NCBI GenBank assembly: GCA_964517875.1
Contig: CAZFEU010000051.1
Location: 1-14,913, forward strand
Reading direction: 5' to 3'
Source of the DNA: JAJPXC01 sp964517875
GTDB taxonomy: Bacteria > Bacteroidota > Bacteroidia > Bacteroidales > Muribaculaceae
Length of the DNA: 14,913 bases
Below are positions 7,697 to 14,890 of this stretch, piece by piece. The notes beneath the pieces were generated by a model. It did no database searches. It had not been told where the DNA came from and saw nothing but the letters and a program-made list of their open reading frames with translations. Within the stretch, counting starts at the first letter, position 1, and every line of letters starts with the position of its first letter. The translations under genes and the position numbers were made by a program.

Positions 7697-10600
7697 TGCT
7701 TTTTACTATCAGTAGTTGGATCGGTGGTGATGGGTGCGCCCTCCTGTGGCAGGGGTATTAACTGATCTTTTTTACGCCGGCGGGGAAACCATCGGAACAT
7801 ATCTCCGATTTTCTTGATCTTGCGTTTATACACGAAACCCACACCGGTCTGCGTCACCTCACCCTCAAGGATGCTCTCAAAGCCCACATGACGGAATAAG
7901 CGCACATACATAGTGCCGCTCTTATTGAGCAGATATTCAAAGGATATGTCGTTGATAAGGTTTTGCGAGAAGTTTTCATCGGCATTGGCATCGGTAGAAT
8001 AGTTGCCACCTACCACAATCTTGAAACGGTTGTTAAACAATGATTTCGACACCTGATAGCTGTAGCTGGTAGTGGTCGACGATGCGCCATCGGTGGTCTG
8101 GTTGTACTGGTCTATGCCAAACGATAAGTCGACGCCCTTTATGTTGTTGGCAGCCCATGTGTTGAGGGTGGATTCGAGGAATGAGTATAGCATATTGCCT
8201 CCGATATTGGCGTTCCCCTTGGTACCGGCCCCGGTGTATAAGCCATAGAGCAGGATATTCATGGCCTGGTTGGCGCGCTGGTCGGGGCTCATCGACTGCA
8301 ATTCATTCTCGACGGTGATATCGTCGTCGGTCGACAGGTCGAATGCCACATTCATGTTGCTCAGTGTGTTGGTCACCGAAAGCGCTACATCGAAGTTGAC
8401 AAGGCGGGAGTTCTGTCCCTCTTGTGTCACATTGGCCTTGATGCGGTCAACGGCTTTGATGTTGAGTATCGGATTTAACATATCACCGTTAAAGGCCACA
8501 TAGCTACCTTCCTGGAAGTCAAATCGTTTTTCTCCGATTACCGGCAGCGAATAGCGGGCGAAGCCTTTGTTGATGGTATACCGGCCAGTAAATCGTGAGT
8601 CGTTCATATAGTTGAGGGTATAGTTGAGCGTGCCTTGACCCTCAAGCTGCACCTTGTCGGTGCCATCGGCCGACAGGTCGACATTGAACACTGTACCGGG
8701 ATCGATGCGCAGCATAGCGTCGATGTTCATCAACATACCTGAGCGCGCTATTGTGTCGGCCTGTGCCACCTGTGCTGTGTCGTTGAAGTTAACAAAGTGC
8801 ACCATATCCCCTGTTGAGCGATTGGCAATCACTGACTCGGCTTCGGGTAGGATGTAGGTTACGTTCGTACCCGGGAGCACGTCGAGCTCGGCATCGACAT
8901 TAAGGAAGCTCATGTTGCCCTTAACCTTTGCATCAAGATTGATAAACGCCTTGCCATAGGCATCAGCTCCCCGCGGACGGTCGGAGCCTACTATCTGCAT
9001 GTTGTTGGCCCCCATGTCGAGATCGATCAATGGGTTGGTCATGCTGTTGAGATCAACCTTGCCGTTAATGGCCAGCGGATTGTCATTAACAGCTTTTATA
9101 GTGAAATTATTGAGTACCACTATATTGCTGTCTACCGGAATCCTTTCGTCAGAAAATACGAAGTTTGTGCCAAGCATATCAATCCTGACAGCGGCTGAAT
9201 CAAATTGCAGATAACCATTGAAGCGTGGTGCAGTCATCTCCCCAGCGATCTCCATGGTGCCGTTGAGCGTTCCTGAGAGTGTGGCCACTTTTGGAGGAAG
9301 GAACGGATTGACCACCTTGAGCGGGAAATGTATCATTGAGAAATCAAGCAGGAACGGATGTTCGCTGGTAGAGTCATTGAGTGCTCCATTGACGGTAATG
9401 GTGCGAACGCCGTCGACCATCAATGTCACATCAGCCCTGAGGGCGCCATTTTTGGCTGTGGTAAGGTCCACGTCAAGCTCGAAGTCGCCCACGCGCTCCT
9501 TGCCATAGATGAGATTGGTAACTGCCACGTCCCCCTTGCCGTTTAGCTTATTATCACCCCAGTTAAATCGCATATCCGAGGATACTGCGCCGCTCACAGG
9601 TGGCGCAAAGGGGTTAACGGCAATCCAGTCGGCAATTTGCAGGTCGGTGACCTTCAGCACCACATCCTCTTGCCCCTCATACCCTTCGATATGATCGGTG
9701 ACAAGCTCTATGGCACTTCCTGAATCATTGCTCATCTTGAGGTTGGCATCGATGTGGTGAGTCTGGAATCCGTAGGTTATTTCGTTGTCGGTGTTGACAT
9801 TCCATTTCTTGTATCCGATTATCGGATGATAGGGTGCTAATGTCAGTGTTGCGGTCGAGTCGTTGAATGTGGCCATTGCGCCGAGCATATAGCCCGTTTT
9901 CCCTTTGATGTTGCGCTGATGGAGCATTATGGCCACATTATCGTCGGCCACGTAGCCGCTGGCATCAACTGCCGCCCACTCATCGAGGGTGCCGGGGGCA
10001 TTGCGCATTGCACCCTTATAGAGCAGGTAAGTGCCTTGCTGATTGAGATCTAAATTTATAGTATCAAGTGTGGTGGCGCCCATCGTCAGCGTATTCAGCG
10101 AAGCGGATGCATGCATTACCGTGTCATTGTCGGCCTGTAGCCTCAGCGAGTTGAACGACATGTCGCTGGCTGCAAGCACATCGCCTATTATGTTGTGGCG
10201 ACCTGCCGTGAGTGATATATCGAATGGGGGCAGCGCTTTTTGCAACTCCACTACATCCAAGCGTTTATCGTCTATTATTTTAGTGAGGTTGTCGGCTGTG
10301 AGTGTGAAGTGCTTCATCAATTGATCAAGCGAGCAGGGGAAGTCGGCCGAAAGATGCATGTCGGCATCATCGACGCGCAACGACACTATGGAATCATTCA
10401 GCACGCCATGCAGCTGCATATTCTGCTGCCTGATGTTCATATCCTCCTGTCGCCACTCAAGGTCGGCTATATTTAGTGTGGCGTCGATTGAGCGGAAGTC
10501 GGAACTCAAATCGGCTCCTCCCTTGAACGAGACCGATCCCGATGCTTCGGTGGCTGACAATCCAAGCGCCATCAGATCAAGATGACGTATATCGCCGTCG

Positions 10601-12498
10601 TAGTCCCAGTGGAGTGCCTTGCCCGAAAGGTTGCCGGTGGCCCCGATTTCAAGGTCGGCATCTGTATTTGCCGAGCTCAGCCGTATGTCACCATTCCCCC
10701 CGTCTATCTTCGCCACAAGTTCTATATTTTGGTAGTTCACCTTTTCATACTCCACTTCATCAATTAATATCTCAGCGTCGAGCTTCATCTTGGGCGAGAA
10801 CAGGTCGTAGCCTTGACCATTGACCTTTATGCTTCCGGTGAGTGCTCCGATGCCCATGGTGGGGAGGAATGCATTTACCGGGAAGCGGTTGATATCTACA
10901 TCGGCCCGGTATTTCTCAGGTGTTTTCACCCACGAGCCGTCGAGCGCAACACGACCCAGCCCCGACACGGCCTTTAGCTTGCCAGTGATCGCCGATGGCT
11001 TATATATCACCTCGCCGTCGAGCTTAAGTGGCGCTATATCTATCATAGCCGCGCTCCCCTTATCAAGGAATATACTCTTCGCAAAGTCAACATTGGTTAC
11101 ATTGCCACCTATTACGATGGTGCCGTCGATTTGCTCGGGGTCCATAGGGTTGTTGATTGACCCGCTGAGGTTTATTGACACATGGCGCGGTATGCTTGCG
11201 CTGAATTGCTTGAGATCAATATGTCCGGCGGTGCCGCTCAGACTCGCTGCAAGGTCGATAGCCGCATCCTCACCCAGGCCGCTGGTGTATACCGTCAGGT
11301 CGGGGAAGGCCAGATTGATGTCTCTCAACCCCAGATAGCCACTCGTCGCCAGTCCCAAAGGCAACGTGGTGTCGGTTGTGAGGTCGCCCACGCCCATATA
11401 TCCGTCAAGCAACAGATGCGAATTGGGAGTGGCTACTTTGAAGTTGTCGACTCGCATCATTGTGGAGTCCATATCAAACAGGCCCGATGCGTCAAGCTGC
11501 AAGCCCGATCGCTCGCGGCCACTGAGTTCGCGCACGGGCACGCGTACCTCGATCAGCTTATTATAGAACGAGTCAACTTTTATTGTTATATCATTAGCCT
11601 GCAGGTAGTTGAAGTCAAGACCCGGCAACGGCTTTACTCCATTTACGGCGTAAAGTGCCTCCTTGGCCGTCAGACTCAGTTTATCTCCCCTCACTGTCCA
11701 CGGCACGGTAGGATTTGGGTCGTAGGCTGTAGGCAATGAGTCGGGAATCACGGCGGGATAAATGTAGCGGGCTGTCACATCCCTAACGTCGAGCTCATTG
11801 GCATTAATATCATGTCGGCGCATGTCAACCGTGCCATCGCGCAGCACGGCATAGGGCACTGTAGCACTCAGTGTGTCAATAAGCGACTCGTATGTCATCG
11901 TGTATTGCACATTCTTGAGTTCCAAAGTATTGGCATGGATAAACCAGGGGGTTGAAGGAACAGTGTCAAGTGGCACGGGAGTAGTGTCATTCTTCAAGGC
12001 CATGAACATTCGTCCATTGCTCAGCATGGCCGCATCCACTTCTATCTTCGATGTTGCCAAACTCACCATAGCACGCTCCACATTGAGATCGGCCTGGCGT
12101 ACTGTCATATACATCGCCGAGTCGGGTGAACCCATAGTGAATGTGGCACCCGATATGTCGGCGTGATTCAGCTCCACACGCATCCCCAGCAGTGGGAGCA
12201 GTGAAATGTCCAGGTCTACCGACTTTGCTCCGAAGGTAGTGTCTCCTTCCTCGATCATCAGCAAGCCGCGGGCATCAAGAGCAAGTGGGAAGTTGAGCCT
12301 GAAGTAGTCAAGCTGGAATACCCTGGTGTCGGTATTCATTCCCTTGACGGCCGCTTCTACGGCAATCGACTGAAACCAGGGGGTATATATAGCATATAAC
12401 AGATTAGCCACCAGTAGTATCACCACTACAAGTAGCCACATCAGTGACGCTCCTATGACTTTAAAAATTCTCGTTTTCAAGTTCAATACACTGACCAA
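7693..12498 (-). CDS. tamB: TamB-like translocation and assembly module protein (AsmA-like, DUF490 C-terminal domain)
   Basis: This is a 1601-residue envelope protein in the size range of Bacteroidetes TamB proteins. One N-terminal membrane segment (about 17-38, WLLVVVILLVANLLYAIY) anchors it in the inner membrane. The rest is a long succession of beta-strand repeats with DISG-, LDG- and LSG-type turns, as in AsmA/TamB periplasm-spanning lipid-transfer proteins. The C-terminal TamB (DUF490) domain covers roughly residues 1090-1550 and ends in strand-rich sequence (YSTDANADENF, FEYLLNKSGTMYVRLFRH) plus a basic, low-complexity tail. The frame has no ATG before codon 20. I place the start at a TTG (12498); TTG codons at 12486 and 12480 are alternatives, and ATG at 12441 would remove the basic residues ahead of the membrane segment. 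It is followed directly by tamL in the same operon. Confidence 0.9.
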   Translation of the reverse strand: MVSVLNLKTRIFKVIGASLMWLLVVVILLVANLLYAIYTPWFQSIAVEAAVKGMNTDTRVFQLDYFRLNFPLALDARGLLMIEEGDTTFGAKSVDLDISLLPLLGMRVELNHADISGATFTMGSPDSAMYMTVRQADLNVERAMVSLATSKIEVDAAMLSNGRMFMALKNDTTPVPLDTVPSTPWFIHANTLELKNVQYTMTYESLIDTLSATVPYAVLRDGTVDMRRHDINANELDVRDVTARYIYPAVIPDSLPTAYDPNPTVPWTVRGDKLSLTAKEALYAVNGVKPLPGLDFNYLQANDITIKVDSFYNKLIEVRVPVRELSGRERSGLQLDASGLFDMDSTMMRVDNFKVATPNSHLLLDGYMGVGDLTTDTTLPLGLATSGYLGLRDINLAFPDLTVYTSGLGEDAAIDLAASLSGTAGHIDLKQFSASIPRHVSINLSGSINNPMDPEQIDGTIVIGGNVTNVDFAKSIFLDKGSAAMIDIAPLKLDGEVIYKPSAITGKLKAVSGLGRVALDGSWVKTPEKYRADVDINRFPVNAFLPTMGIGALTGSIKVNGQGYDLFSPKMKLDAEILIDEVEYEKVNYQNIELVAKIDGGNGDIRLSSANTDADLEIGATGNLSGKALHWDYDGDIRHLDLMALGLSATEASGSVSFKGGADLSSDFRSIDATLNIADLEWRQEDMNIRQQNMQLHGVLNDSIVSLRVDDADMHLSADFPCSLDQLMKHFTLTADNLTKIIDDKRLDVVELQKALPPFDISLTAGRHNIIGDVLAASDMSFNSLRLQADNDTVMHASASLNTLTMGATTLDTINLDLNQQGTYLLYKGAMRNAPGTLDEWAAVDASGYVADDNVAIMLHQRNIKGKTGYMLGAMATFNDSTATLTLAPYHPIIGYKKWNVNTDNEITYGFQTHHIDANLKMSNDSGSAIELVTDHIEGYEGQEDVVLKVTDLQIADWIAVNPFAPPVSGAVSSDMRFNWGDNKLNGKGDVAVTNLIYGKERVGDFELDVDLTTAKNGALRADVTLMVDGVRTITVNGALNDSTSEHPFLLDFSMIHFPLKVVNPFLPPKVATLSGTLNGTMEIAGEMTAPRFNGYLQFDSAAVRIDMLGTNFVFSDERIPVDSNIVVLNNFTIKAVNDNPLAINGKVDLNSMTNPLIDLDMGANNMQIVGSDRPRGADAYGKAFINLDAKVKGNMSFLNVDAELDVLPGTNVTYILPEAESVIANRSTGDMVHFVNFNDTAQVAQADTIARSGMLMNIDAMLRIDPGTVFNVDLSADGTDKVQLEGQGTLNYTLNYMNDSRFTGRYTINKGFARYSLPVIGEKRFDFQEGSYVAFNGDMLNPILNIKAVDRIKANVTQEGQNSRLVNFDVALSVTNTLSNMNVAFDLSTDDDITVENELQSMSPDQRANQAMNILLYGLYTGAGTKGNANIGGNMLYSFLESTLNTWAANNIKGVDLSFGIDQYNQTTDGASSTTTSYSYQVSKSLFNNRFKIVVGGNYSTDANADENFSQNLINDISFEYLLNKSGTMYVRLFRHVGFESILEGEVTQTGVGFVYKRKIKKIGDMFRWFPRRRKKDQLIPLPQEGAPITTDPTTDSKKQ

Positions 12499-12524
12499 AT
12501 GCGATGAATAATATTACAACCCAT
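12483..12524 (-). other. Possible 13-codon leader ORF in front of tamB
   Basis: On the minus strand an ATG at 12524 opens a frame encoding MGCNIIHRIWSVY and stops at a TGA (12485-12483). That stop overlaps a TTG (12486-12484) that is in frame with tamB (its codon 5 when counted from 12498). The arrangement could allow termination and restart, but a frame this short can occur by chance. Confidence 0.25.
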
Positions 12525-12545
12525 GTGGCATTGCGATTGTTTTGT

Positions 12546-12578
12546 CAAAATTACGTTAATTTCACATTACATCACAAA
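12546..12578 (-). promoter_or_regulatory. Promoter of the tamB-tamL operon
   Basis: Reading the minus strand, TTTG (12578-12575) and TAATTTTG (12553-12546) are 21 bp apart and match the Bacteroides -33/-7 promoter well. The start of transcription would be near 12541, about 43 bases before the TTG start proposed for tamB. This supports a start near 12498 or 12486 rather than the ATG 100 bases away at 12441. Confidence 0.6.
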
Positions 12579-12659
12579 TTATTCGTGTTTTTTTCACACT
12601 CTCGACACCGCCCAACAGTCATATAACAATCATTCACATTCTTTCTCCCCCTTTTTTAT

Positions 12660-12667
12660 TACCTTTG
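12660..12667 (+). promoter_or_regulatory. -7 box of the M6 protease gene
   Basis: TACCTTTG matches the TAnnTTTG consensus. No TTTG is seen 19-21 bp upstream, so the -33 element is missing or degenerate. The leader would be about 28 bases, ending at the ATG at 12700. This position argues against a longer reading frame opened at 12523. Confidence 0.5.
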
Positions 12668-12699
12668 TGGCTGCATTACACACTCATTCACACCGTAAT

Positions 12700-14316
12700 A
12701 TGAAATTTAATCTCCTCACTATACTCACTTCGGTCATCTCCATCTCATTGGCGCTTACGGCATCGGCTGTTCCGGCCCCTCCCTACCCCATTGAGGTGAA
12801 ATGCGAAGATGGCTCTACCGTAATGGTCAACATTCATGGCGATGAGCGCTCACATTTCTTCACCGACCTCCAGGGGCATCCGCTGATGCGCACCGACTCA
12901 GGCTTTCGTCTGGCATCAAAAGCCGAGGCTGAGGTAATGATGGCCTCGATGCCACAAACTCAAGCACCACAGGTCGGTGGCTCCACATTCCCCACTATTG
13001 GGTCCCCTCGTTCGCTGGTGATTCTTGTCGAATTTGCCGACAATTCCTTCACTATCGATAATCCTTATGAGGTATACTCCGACATGCTTTCGCTGCCAGG
13101 ATTCGATCGCGATGGCGCCACCGGGTCAATTTCCGACTATTTCCGCGACTCATCCGAGGGTAAATTCACTCCACAATTCGACCTATACGGTCCTGTCAAG
13201 CTATCGCAACCCATGAGCTATTACGGAGCCAATAAGAGCAATGGCGACGATATACGCCCCGACGAGATGGTGACAGAGGCTTGCGAACTGCTCGACGATA
13301 TCATTGATTTCCGCAACTACGATGCCGATGGCGATGGCGTTATCGACAATGTATATATATTTTATGCCGGATATGGCGAAAATGACACAGGCATACGATC
13401 GGCAGTATGGCCCCACTCTTGGGATATCGCCCTTCCGTCGCCGACGGGTGCCGGACGCACCGTATATTTCGACGGACTACTGGTCAATCACTACGCCTGT
13501 TCCAATGAGCTGCGCGGAGGCACCGACAATAAGCTGTCGGGTATCGGCACTTTCGTGCACGAGTTTGGACACGTGCTCGGCCTGCCCGACCTTTACTCCA
13601 CCCGCTCATCCGCGCCATTCACCCCAGGCAAATACTCGGTGATGGACAATGGCAGTTACAACAACAACTGCCACACCCCTCCCCACTACTCGGCCTACGA
13701 GCGCTACGCCCTGGGGTGGGTAGATCCTTCACCTCTTATCCATCCTGCCGACGTGGTTCTGCGTTGCATTGACCGTGGTGGCTACCACGACGTTGTCGTA
13801 ATCAACACTTCCAATCCCTACGAATACTACTTGTTGGAGAACCGTCAGCAATCTTCATGGGACTCATTCATCCCCGGCCACGGCATGATTCTTTGGCATA
13901 TCGACTACGACCCCGACATTTGGGACCAAAACACAGTCAACACCTCTGCGTCACACCTTCGTGTTGACCTCATTGAGGCAGACGGCATCCCCACATCCAC
14001 CAGTCGCGCAGGCGACACATTTCCCGGCACTACAGGAGTCACCACATTCAACGATTTCCGCCCCTGGACCGGTGAAACTCTCGATGCACCCATCACCGAT
14101 ATCACCGAAACACCCGACGCACTCATCACTTTTAAATTCCGTGGCGGCAACGCTGGCATCATATCCGCTGTATCCGATCCATCTACCCTCACAATGCCAC
14201 ACCTCATTGTCTACCCCGACACACACCCCACCACAACTCTCCGCTACTACGACCTTCAAGGTCGCCCCGTCACCAACCCCACACCCGGCCAGCTCCTTAT
14301 CCAAGCAGAGTTGTGA
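12700..14316 (+). CDS. Secreted M6-family zinc metalloprotease with a T9SS-like C-terminal tail
   Basis: This is a 538-residue exported protease related to immune inhibitor A/PrtV. Residues 1-23 are a signal peptide (MKFNLL to ASA). Residues about 30-85 form a short pro-region with the M6-associated pattern IHGDERSHFFTDLQGHPL. The catalytic domain runs from about 100 to 410. It contains SISDYFRDSSEGKF (143-156), a calcium-loop-like DADGDGVID (208-216), and the zinc site HEFGHVLGLPD (287-297) with ligands His287 and His291 and catalytic Glu288. SVMDNGSYN (313-321) lies in the Met-turn position. The last 40 residues (VYPDTHPTTTLRYYDLQGRPVTNPTPGQLLI) resemble the end of a type A sorting domain for type IX secretion, so export to the cell surface or medium is likely but inferred. 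It is transcribed away from tamB and toward the rRNA operon. The protein substrate is unknown. Confidence 0.88.
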   Translation: MKFNLLTILTSVISISLALTASAVPAPPYPIEVKCEDGSTVMVNIHGDERSHFFTDLQGHPLMRTDSGFRLASKAEAEVMMASMPQTQAPQVGGSTFPTIGSPRSLVILVEFADNSFTIDNPYEVYSDMLSLPGFDRDGATGSISDYFRDSSEGKFTPQFDLYGPVKLSQPMSYYGANKSNGDDIRPDEMVTEACELLDDIIDFRNYDADGDGVIDNVYIFYAGYGENDTGIRSAVWPHSWDIALPSPTGAGRTVYFDGLLVNHYACSNELRGGTDNKLSGIGTFVHEFGHVLGLPDLYSTRSSAPFTPGKYSVMDNGSYNNNCHTPPHYSAYERYALGWVDPSPLIHPADVVLRCIDRGGYHDVVVINTSNPYEYYLLENRQQSSWDSFIPGHGMILWHIDYDPDIWDQNTVNTSASHLRVDLIEADGIPTSTSRAGDTFPGTTGVTTFNDFRPWTGETLDAPITDITETPDALITFKFRGGNAGIISAVSDPSTLTMPHLIVYPDTHPTTTLRYYDLQGRPVTNPTPGQLLIQAEL

Positions 14317-14369
14317 TAGTTGTAAAAGTTTTTAAAGTATTGAAAGCAACGACGGTATCGCCATGCGGT

Positions 14370-14398
14370 GTCCGACCCGTCCGACTCGTCCGACGGAC
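14370..14398. repeat. Three 9-bp tandem copies of GTCCGACnn
   Basis: GTCCGACCC, GTCCGACTC and GTCCGACGG follow one another without gaps from 14370 to 14396. The last copy reads into GGAC so that GTCCG-A-CGGAC (14388-14398) is palindromic. Confidence 0.8.
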
Positions 14399-14462
14399 AG
14401 TGAGGTGTCAGATAGGCGGCCCTGGCCGCATATGGCTCGGCGTAGCCGGGCGTTAGGGTTAG

Positions 14463-14499
14463 CCTATGGCAAGCTCCGCATAGCGAGCGCAGCCATAGG
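14463..14499. repeat. Nested hairpin, 8-bp outer stem
   Basis: CCTATGGC (14463-14470) pairs perfectly with GCCATAGG (14492-14499), and the interior holds a second stem, GCTC (14473-14476) with GAGC (14485-14488). It resembles a structured element more than a simple terminator: no T-run follows on either strand. Confidence 0.7.
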
Positions 14500-14522
14500 T
14501 CAGGCACGACACCCCATCTCAC

Positions 14523-14539
14523 CGACCTCGGAGAGGTCG
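14523..14539. repeat. GGA-loop hairpin, copy 1
   Basis: CGACCTC pairs with GAGGTCG around a GGA loop (7-bp perfect stem). The same CTC-GGA-GAG core recurs at 14666-14682 and 14751-14767. Confidence 0.75.
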
Positions 14540-14576
14540 CACATTATGCGTGGCTACGCCACCATCCACAACCATC

Positions 14577-14596
14577 GGACGCTCGGCCGAGCGTCC
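14577..14596. repeat. Perfect 20-bp palindrome with CCATCGG/CCCTAC flanks
   Basis: GGACGCTCGG is followed immediately by its reverse complement CCGAGCGTCC. It is preceded by CCATC and followed by CTACAATTTG, flanks that recur around the hairpin at 14621-14640. Confidence 0.8.
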
Positions 14597-14620
14597 CTAC
14601 AATTTGTTGCCTCCATCGGC

Positions 14621-14640
14621 GGCTGAACCGTGGTTCAGCC
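14621..14640. repeat. 9-bp-stem hairpin sharing flanks with the 14577 palindrome
   Basis: GGCTGAACC pairs with GGTTCAGCC around GT. Its stem differs from that of the 14577 palindrome, but it is likewise preceded by CCATCGG (14613-14619) and followed by CTAC and then TTTTTG (14641-14650). Confidence 0.8.
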
Positions 14641-14665
14641 CTACTTTTTGGAGCGGAGTGGCGGG

Positions 14666-14682
14666 GATGCTCGGAGAGCATC
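14666..14682. repeat. GGA-loop hairpin, copy 2 (changed outer stem)
   Basis: GATGCTC pairs with GAGCATC around GGA. Compared with copy 1 the core CTC-GGA-GAG is the same, but the outer bases changed on both arms together, keeping the stem intact. It is followed by CGACCATCC. Confidence 0.75.
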
Positions 14683-14694
14683 GACCATCCTTAA

Positions 14695-14728
14695 CCCCAC
14701 GCTGTGGGTCGGAGACCTGAGCGTGGGG
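14695..14728. repeat. Two-tier hairpin with a GGA inner loop
   Basis: The outer stem is CCCCACGCT (14695-14703) with AGCGTGGGG (14720-14728). Inside it GGTC-GGA-GACC (14707-14717) forms a second stem with the same GGA loop seen in the neighbouring hairpins. Confidence 0.75.
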
Positions 14729-14750
14729 TGACTGGTCAATAACAATATTA

Positions 14751-14767
14751 CGCCCTCGGAGAGGTCG
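14751..14767. repeat. GGA-loop hairpin, copy 3 (one mismatch)
   Basis: CGCCCTC-GGA-GAGGTCG differs from copy 1 by one base (A to C at 14753), which breaks one pair and leaves a 4-bp inner stem plus two outer pairs. The bases after it (TACAAT) resemble those after copy 1 (CACATTAT). Confidence 0.7.
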
Positions 14768-14812
14768 TACAATGGTGAGGTATGAGGGTGTACGCAAAGC
14801 CCCTAAGGACTT

Positions 14813-14830
14813 TCAAAACTCTCAAAACTC
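14813..14830. repeat. Two tandem copies of TCAAAACTC
   Basis: An exact 9-bp direct repeat lies between the hairpin cluster and the rRNA terminator. Its role is unknown. Confidence 0.6.
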
Positions 14831-14844
14831 CCCCAAACACAACA

Positions 14845-14871
14845 AGCCCGGGCGCTTTGGGCGTCCGGGCT
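14845..14871 (-). terminator. Probable rRNA operon terminator hairpin
   Basis: On the minus strand AGCCCGGACGC pairs with GCGCCCGGGCT around CCAAA: 11 positions with one A-C mismatch, very GC-rich. It is followed by TGTTGTGTTT, U-rich but not a clean U-run. It lies about 20 bases after the 5S 3' end and fits the end of an rRNA operon. A run of six T (minus strand, 14889-14884) comes even earlier, right after the 5S. Confidence 0.6.
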
Positions 14872-14890
14872 CGTCGGCTGTCGAAAAAAG

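Larger units (their letters stand above)
14317..14838. repeat. Gene-free cluster of hairpins and short repeats next to the rRNA operon
   Basis: No open frame here has a start, signal or family feature that supports a gene, and I see no tRNA. Instead at least ten inverted repeats lie within about 400 bp, several with identical loops or flanks but different stems. The main ones are entered separately. Two smaller ones are GCGGCC-CT-GGCCGC (14416-14429) and GGCT-CGGCGT-AGCC (14434-14447), and GTGGC-TAC-GCCAC sits at 14550-14562. The first 50 bases after the protease stop are A/T-rich without a clear terminator. Confidence 0.7.

Noticed and set aside
12523..12699. Extended M6 protease N-terminus from 12523
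   Set aside because: The extra 59 residues are rich in His/Ser with no domain character, cover the tamB promoter and the M6 -7 box, and a clean signal peptide begins at 12700.
14363..14626. Small protein gene in the 3' intergenic region
   Set aside because: The open frames on both strands run through the palindromes, have biased Arg/Ser/Pro content and no start signal; they are explained by the GC-rich repeats.
14370..14767. CRISPR array
   Set aside because: The repeats are short, differ from copy to copy, have irregular spacing, and there are no uniform spacers or cas genes.
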